Shown here one piece after another: positions 60,880 through 64,000 of a stretch of DNA of 64,000 nt (position 1 is the stretch's first letter; every line of letters starts with the position of its first letter). The stretch lies in the NCBI RefSeq assembly GCF_014353015.1, contig NZ_CP060704.1, forward strand, positions 4,489,001-4,553,000, read 5' to 3'. Position numbers and translations under genes: made by a program. The stretch is from Chitinimonas koreensis. GTDB taxonomy: Bacteria > Pseudomonadota > Gammaproteobacteria > Burkholderiales > Chitinimonadaceae. The notes below the pieces were generated by a model. The model saw only the letters and a list, made by a program, of their open reading frames with translations, had not been told where the DNA came from and ran no database searches.

Positions 60880-60918
60880 TATACCGATCGGTTTACTCAA
60901 TGTAAACCGATCGGTATA
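60880..60918. promoter_or_regulatory. Nested palindrome, probable TetR operator
   Basis: A perfect 17-bp inverted repeat with a 5-base centre, TATACCGATCGGTTTAC at 60880-60896 and its complement at 60902-60918. Each arm contains the palindrome ACCGATCGGT. It lies in the 106-base gap between the divergent HPP and TetR genes, so it probably controls both. Confidence 0.8.
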
Positions 60919-60949
60919 CACCTACGACCGGGCGGACTAGAATCGCGCC

Positions 60950-61506
60950 ATGACCAGCAAACGCGATTCCCTCGTCGACGCCTCGCTCGCGCTGTTCCAC
61001 CGCCAGGGCTTCCACGCCACCGGGTGGAGCAGTTGGCCCGTTCCGGCGGCGTGACCAAGAAGACGCTGTACAGCCACTTCCCGACCAAGGAGGCGCTGAT
61101 CGACGCCGCGTTGCGGCTGCGCGAGGCGCGTTTCCTGGCCCGGCTCGATGCAGCGCTAGCGGCGCGGCCGCCGCGCGAGGCCATGCGCGCCTATGTCGGG
61201 TTCATCCTCGACTGGAGCGGCGAGGCGGATTTCCACGGCTGCGCCTTTATCAACGCCAGCGCCGAATACGCCGAGCCCGAGGCGCCGCCGCACCGGCTGG
61301 CCCTGGCCCACAAGCGCCAGGTGCGCGCGCGGCTGGCGGCGCGGCTGGCCGAGGCCGCCGTCGCCGAGCCGGCGGCGCAGGCCGATGCGCTGTTCCTGCT
61401 GGGAGAGGGACTGATCGTGGCGCACCAGGTCGATGGCGCGACCGACTTCGGCGCCGCCGGCCGCCAGTTGCTGGCGTTGCTGGAACAGGTGGCGGGGCTG
61501 GGCTGA
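60950..61506 (+). pseudogene. TetR-family transcriptional regulator, frameshifted
   Basis: An N-terminal helix-turn-helix begins KRDSLVDASLALFHRQGFHATG, then the frame breaks at about 61023, where GGGTGG appears instead of GGGGTGG or GGCGTGG. With one base restored it continues VEQLARSGGVTKKTLYSHFPTKEALIDAAL, the classic TetR motif, and the protein has 185 residues ending at 61506. The C-terminal ligand-binding domain (YVGFILDWSGEADFHGCAFINASAEY) is intact. The nested palindrome just upstream is the likely autoregulatory operator. The HPP gene is the likely target. Confidence 0.85.
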
Positions 61507-61567
61507 TCCACACGGCGCCGGACGATCGCTGGCAATATGGCGGCCGTCCCTCGCCCACCTCGACGCC

Positions 61568-62871
61568 GTGCCCCGATTCCCGCTTCCCCTCGCCGCCACC
61601 CTGCTCGCCGCCCTGCTGGCCGCCTGCGCCAGCGCCGGCCCGCGCGCGGCCGATCCCGATTCGCCCGAGACGCCGGCCGAAACGCCGGTCGACGTCCCCC
61701 CGGCGCCCGAACAAGCCGAGCCCGACGGACTGCCGGCCGACCTGACGCCGAGCGACTACCGCCAGCCCGGCGCCGAGCCGCCGGCCGGCGTGCCGCCCGA
61801 GGCCGAACCGCCGCGGCCGGTGGCGCCGGCGGTCCAGGCCACGCCGGCCTGGGCCGATCCGCAGCAGGGCCGCGCGCTGCTGGCGCGGCTGCTGCCGCGC
61901 AAGATGCCCGACCGCGCCGGCTGGAGCGACGACATCTTCAATGCCTTCAAGGCGCTCAAGATTCCCTATACGGCCGAGTATTTCTGCGCCGCCGCCGCGA
62001 CCATCGAGCAGGAATCGACCTGGCAGGCCGACCCGGTGGTGCCCGGCCTGGGCAAGATGGTGTGGGCCAGATCGAGCAGAAGGCGCACGCCAAGGGCCTG
62101 CCGCTGACGCTGGTTCAGGCCGCGCTGCTGGTGAGCTCGCGCGACGGCCGCAGCTACAAGGCGCGCATCGATGCGCTGCGCACCGAGCGCGAGATGAATG
62201 CGCTGTTCGAGGAGATGGCCGACGAGGCCAAGCGGCTGGGCCTGCCGCTGAGCATGGCCAACCCGATCCGCACCGGCGGGCCGATGCAGGTCAGCATCGC
62301 CTTCGCGGCAGGCCACGCCAAGGCCTGGCCCTATCCCTACCCGATCAAGGACGGCATCCGCCACGAAGTGTTCACCCGCCGCGGCGGCGTCTACTTCGGC
62401 ATCGCCAACCTGCTGCATTACCGGGTGAACTACGGCGAGATGCGCTACCGCTTCGCCGACTACAACGCCGGCCGTTTCTCCAGCCGCAACGCCGCCTTCC
62501 AGGCAGCGGTGGCCAGGGTGTCCAAGCGCAAGATCGGGCTGGACGGCGACCTGCTGCGCTACGAGGCGGGGGTGCCGTCGAGCGCGCCGAGCGACACGCT
62601 GGCGGCGGTGCGCGCGATCGCCGGCCGGCTCGGTCTCGGCGCTGCCGCGATCGAACGCGACCTGGCGCTGGAGAAGGACGGCGGCTTCGACCAGACGGCC
62701 TTGTACCGCCGGGTGTTCGAGCTGGCCGACCAGGCCGCCGGCAAGCCGCTGCCGCGCGCGGTGCTGCCGCAGATCCGGCTGAAGAGCCCCAAGATCACCC
62801 GCAAGCTGACCACGGCGTGGTTCGCCGAGCGGGTGGAGGGAAGGTATCGGACTTGTCTGGGGCGGCAGTGA
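61568..62871 (+). pseudogene. DUF1615 lipoprotein, frameshifted
   Basis: A lipoprotein signal (LPLAATLLAALLAAC) starts at a GTG at 61568, followed by a proline-rich spacer of about 90 residues. The DUF1615 domain follows: PYTAEYFCAAAATIEQESTWQADPVV, a catalytic-looking Glu in an SLT-like context. The frame breaks at about 62064, where TGGGCC stands for TGGGGCC. With one base restored it reads VWGQIEQKAHAKGL and continues to 62871, giving 434 residues. DUF1615 proteins are thought to act on the cell envelope; the function is unproven. Confidence 0.83.
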
Positions 62872-62885
62872 GTTGTAAGGCGCGT

Positions 62886-63100
62886 GAAATTAAGGCGCGT
62901 GAAACGTGAAATGTGAAACCCCATCCCCCACCCAGCCTCCCCCTTGAAGGGGAGGAGCAGGACGCATCGGTTCCGGGCGGCAGTGACTGTCAGACGTGTC
63001 GCAATCGGACGCCCTCCCCTTCAAGGGGAGGGTTGGGGGCGGCCGGCGCAGGCTGGGAGATGGGGTTCCACGTTTCACATTTCACGTTTCACCTTTCACA
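62886..63100. repeat. Long inverted repeat family R4, copy 3
   Basis: Outer arms carry GTGAAACGTGAAATGTG and the complement, next CCCCATCCCC, then CCCTTGAAGGGGAGG hairpins. The inner segment has AGACGTGTCGCAAT, shared in reverse with copy 1. It lies between convergent genes. Confidence 0.82.
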
Positions 63101-63103
63101 GCT

Positions 63104-63931
63104 CTACTTCGCCTGCACCCGCCAAAGCTGAATGCTCCGCTCGATCAGGTCGTCCATCACCTTGTCGCGCGCCAGCTTCTGCATCGCCCGTGCGATGCGG
63201 CCGCGCATCTCGCCGCTGTTGCAGGCCGACTTGTGCGACAGCGTCAGCAGCAGGTCCTCGTTGCTGATCGAGGCCGAGGCCGCGCGCAGGCCCTTGATGC
63301 CGAGCTTGGCAGCGTAGGCCAGGCCCGGCGCCTCCTCGTAGATCAGGTAGTCGGCGCGAGACAGCGCCAGCATCTTCAGCGCGCTCTCCAGGCTCGGCAC
63401 CTTCTGGATCTCGAGGTTGTCGCGCGCATAGCGGTCGAAATCCTCGCCGAAACTGTTGTTGATCACCGTGATGCCGTTGAAGCCGACCAGGTCGGCCCAT
63501 TTGCCGTAGCGCAGCGCATGGTCGTCGCGGGTCCAGATCACCGTGCGGGTATTGCGGATCGCCGGCCAGAAGTAGTCCATGTACTCCTGCCGTTGCAGCG
63601 TGAAGAAGGCGCCGGCGATCAGGTCGACCCGGCCCTGCTTGACCTCTTCCTGCACCCGGCCCCACGGCCCGGCGTACTTGACCGTGATCGGCACGCCGAG
63701 CTCCTTGGACAGTCGCTGCATCAGCTCGGCATTGGCGCCGACCAGCCGGTCCTGGTCGTTCGCGTCGCGCCACAGGAAGGGCGGGTACTCGGGATTGCCC
63801 GAGGCGATCATCTGCTTGCAGCCCGGCGGCAAGCCGGGCACGGCAACCGCCGGCAACGCGGCCGCGACGGCCAGCAGGCCGTGCAGCAAGGCGCAATGGA
63901 CGCGGAATCCAGGCAGGCGGGCAAGGGGCAT
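63104..63931 (-). CDS. Periplasmic solute-binding protein, SBP family 3
   Basis: This 275-residue protein has a long signal peptide ending near AVAVPG (about residue 31). The family 3 fold is supported by YPPFLWRDANDQDRLVGANAELMQRLSKELGVP, GRVDLIAGAFFTLQRQEYMDYF and LIYEEAPGLAYAAKLG. These bind amino acids or related solutes in the periplasm. AAAGGA precedes the ATG at 63931; an in-frame ATG at 63958 lacks one. No ABC permease or ATPase gene is seen within the window. Confidence 0.85.
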   Translation of the reverse strand: MPLARLPGFRVHCALLHGLLAVAAALPAVAVPGLPPGCKQMIASGNPEYPPFLWRDANDQDRLVGANAELMQRLSKELGVPITVKYAGPWGRVQEEVKQGRVDLIAGAFFTLQRQEYMDYFWPAIRNTRTVIWTRDDHALRYGKWADLVGFNGITVINNSFGEDFDRYARDNLEIQKVPSLESALKMLALSRADYLIYEEAPGLAYAAKLGIKGLRAASASISNEDLLLTLSHKSACNSGEMRGRIARAMQKLARDKVMDDLIERSIQLWRVQAK

Positions 63932-64000
63932 GGCGCGTCCTTTCTTGGCGCAGGACATCAGCTCCCAGTCTAGGCGATCCGCGGGCGGGTGCCGGCGCTT

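Overview
The window is a chromosomal stretch of a high-GC Gram-negative bacterium, most likely a chitinolytic betaproteobacterium of the Chitinimonas/Chromobacteriaceae type (inference). The evidence is the gene repertoire: LptF/LptG, TonB-dependent receptors, a MutL carrying an endonuclease motif, pepA-holC facing lptFG, and a secreted GH18 chitinase. I see no rRNA, tRNA, CRISPR array, prophage or insertion sequence. It reads as core chromosome with many short intergenic repeats.

Layout. 0-7 kb: the start of a GTP-type PEP carboxykinase running off the left edge, then two tandem paralogous TonB-dependent receptors. 7-13.6 kb: a conserved housekeeping cluster, queG divergent from tsaE-amiC-mutL-(membrane protein)-miaA. 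13.8-18.5 kb: an orphan NarL-type response regulator and a complete siaABCD operon (phosphatase, kinase, switch protein, diguanylate cyclase). 18.8-26.7 kb: an IclR regulator and a DMT exporter facing a catabolic run (glutaryl-CoA dehydrogenase, periplasmic binding protein, class III CoA-transferase, PuuA-like glutamine synthetase), then a hydratase-like enzyme. 26.9-30 kb: sulfurtransferase, DMT transporter, acyltransferase. 30.5-35.7 kb: dnaQ-ispD-ispF, an MFS transporter, and nudix-GNAT-rnhA, with many ATGA-type overlaps. 35.9-38.8 kb: a large lipoprotein with PKD/Ig-like repeats and distinct base composition. 39-46.7 kb: GNAT, cobalamin adenosyltransferase and a beta-oxidation set (FadB-like, thiolase, acyl-CoA dehydrogenase) with a FUSC membrane protein. 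46.9-56 kb: lipoprotein, lytic transglycosylase, proS, a proline-rich protein, holC and pepA, facing lptF-lptG. 56-64 kb: DUF1993, SrkA kinase, GH18 chitinase, HPP membrane protein facing a TetR regulator, DUF1615 lipoprotein, and a second periplasmic binding protein.

Two themes cut across the genes. First, at least four families of palindromic intergenic repeats sit mostly at gene 3' ends. One has six copies, all placed just past a stop codon with the terminator-like hairpin toward the gene. Second, six sites look like single-base losses, mostly in short G/C runs: ispF, the proline-rich gene, two in the chitinase, tetR and the DUF1615 gene. Restoring one base at each site rebuilds a family-typical or continuous protein, so these are either sequencing errors or a cluster of recent pseudogenes.

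The best-supported system of interest is the Sia c-di-GMP switch. The most novel-looking signals are the 3'-end repeat family, the two palindromes 20 bp apart in the gcdH promoter, and the lysine/alanine tail on PepA.
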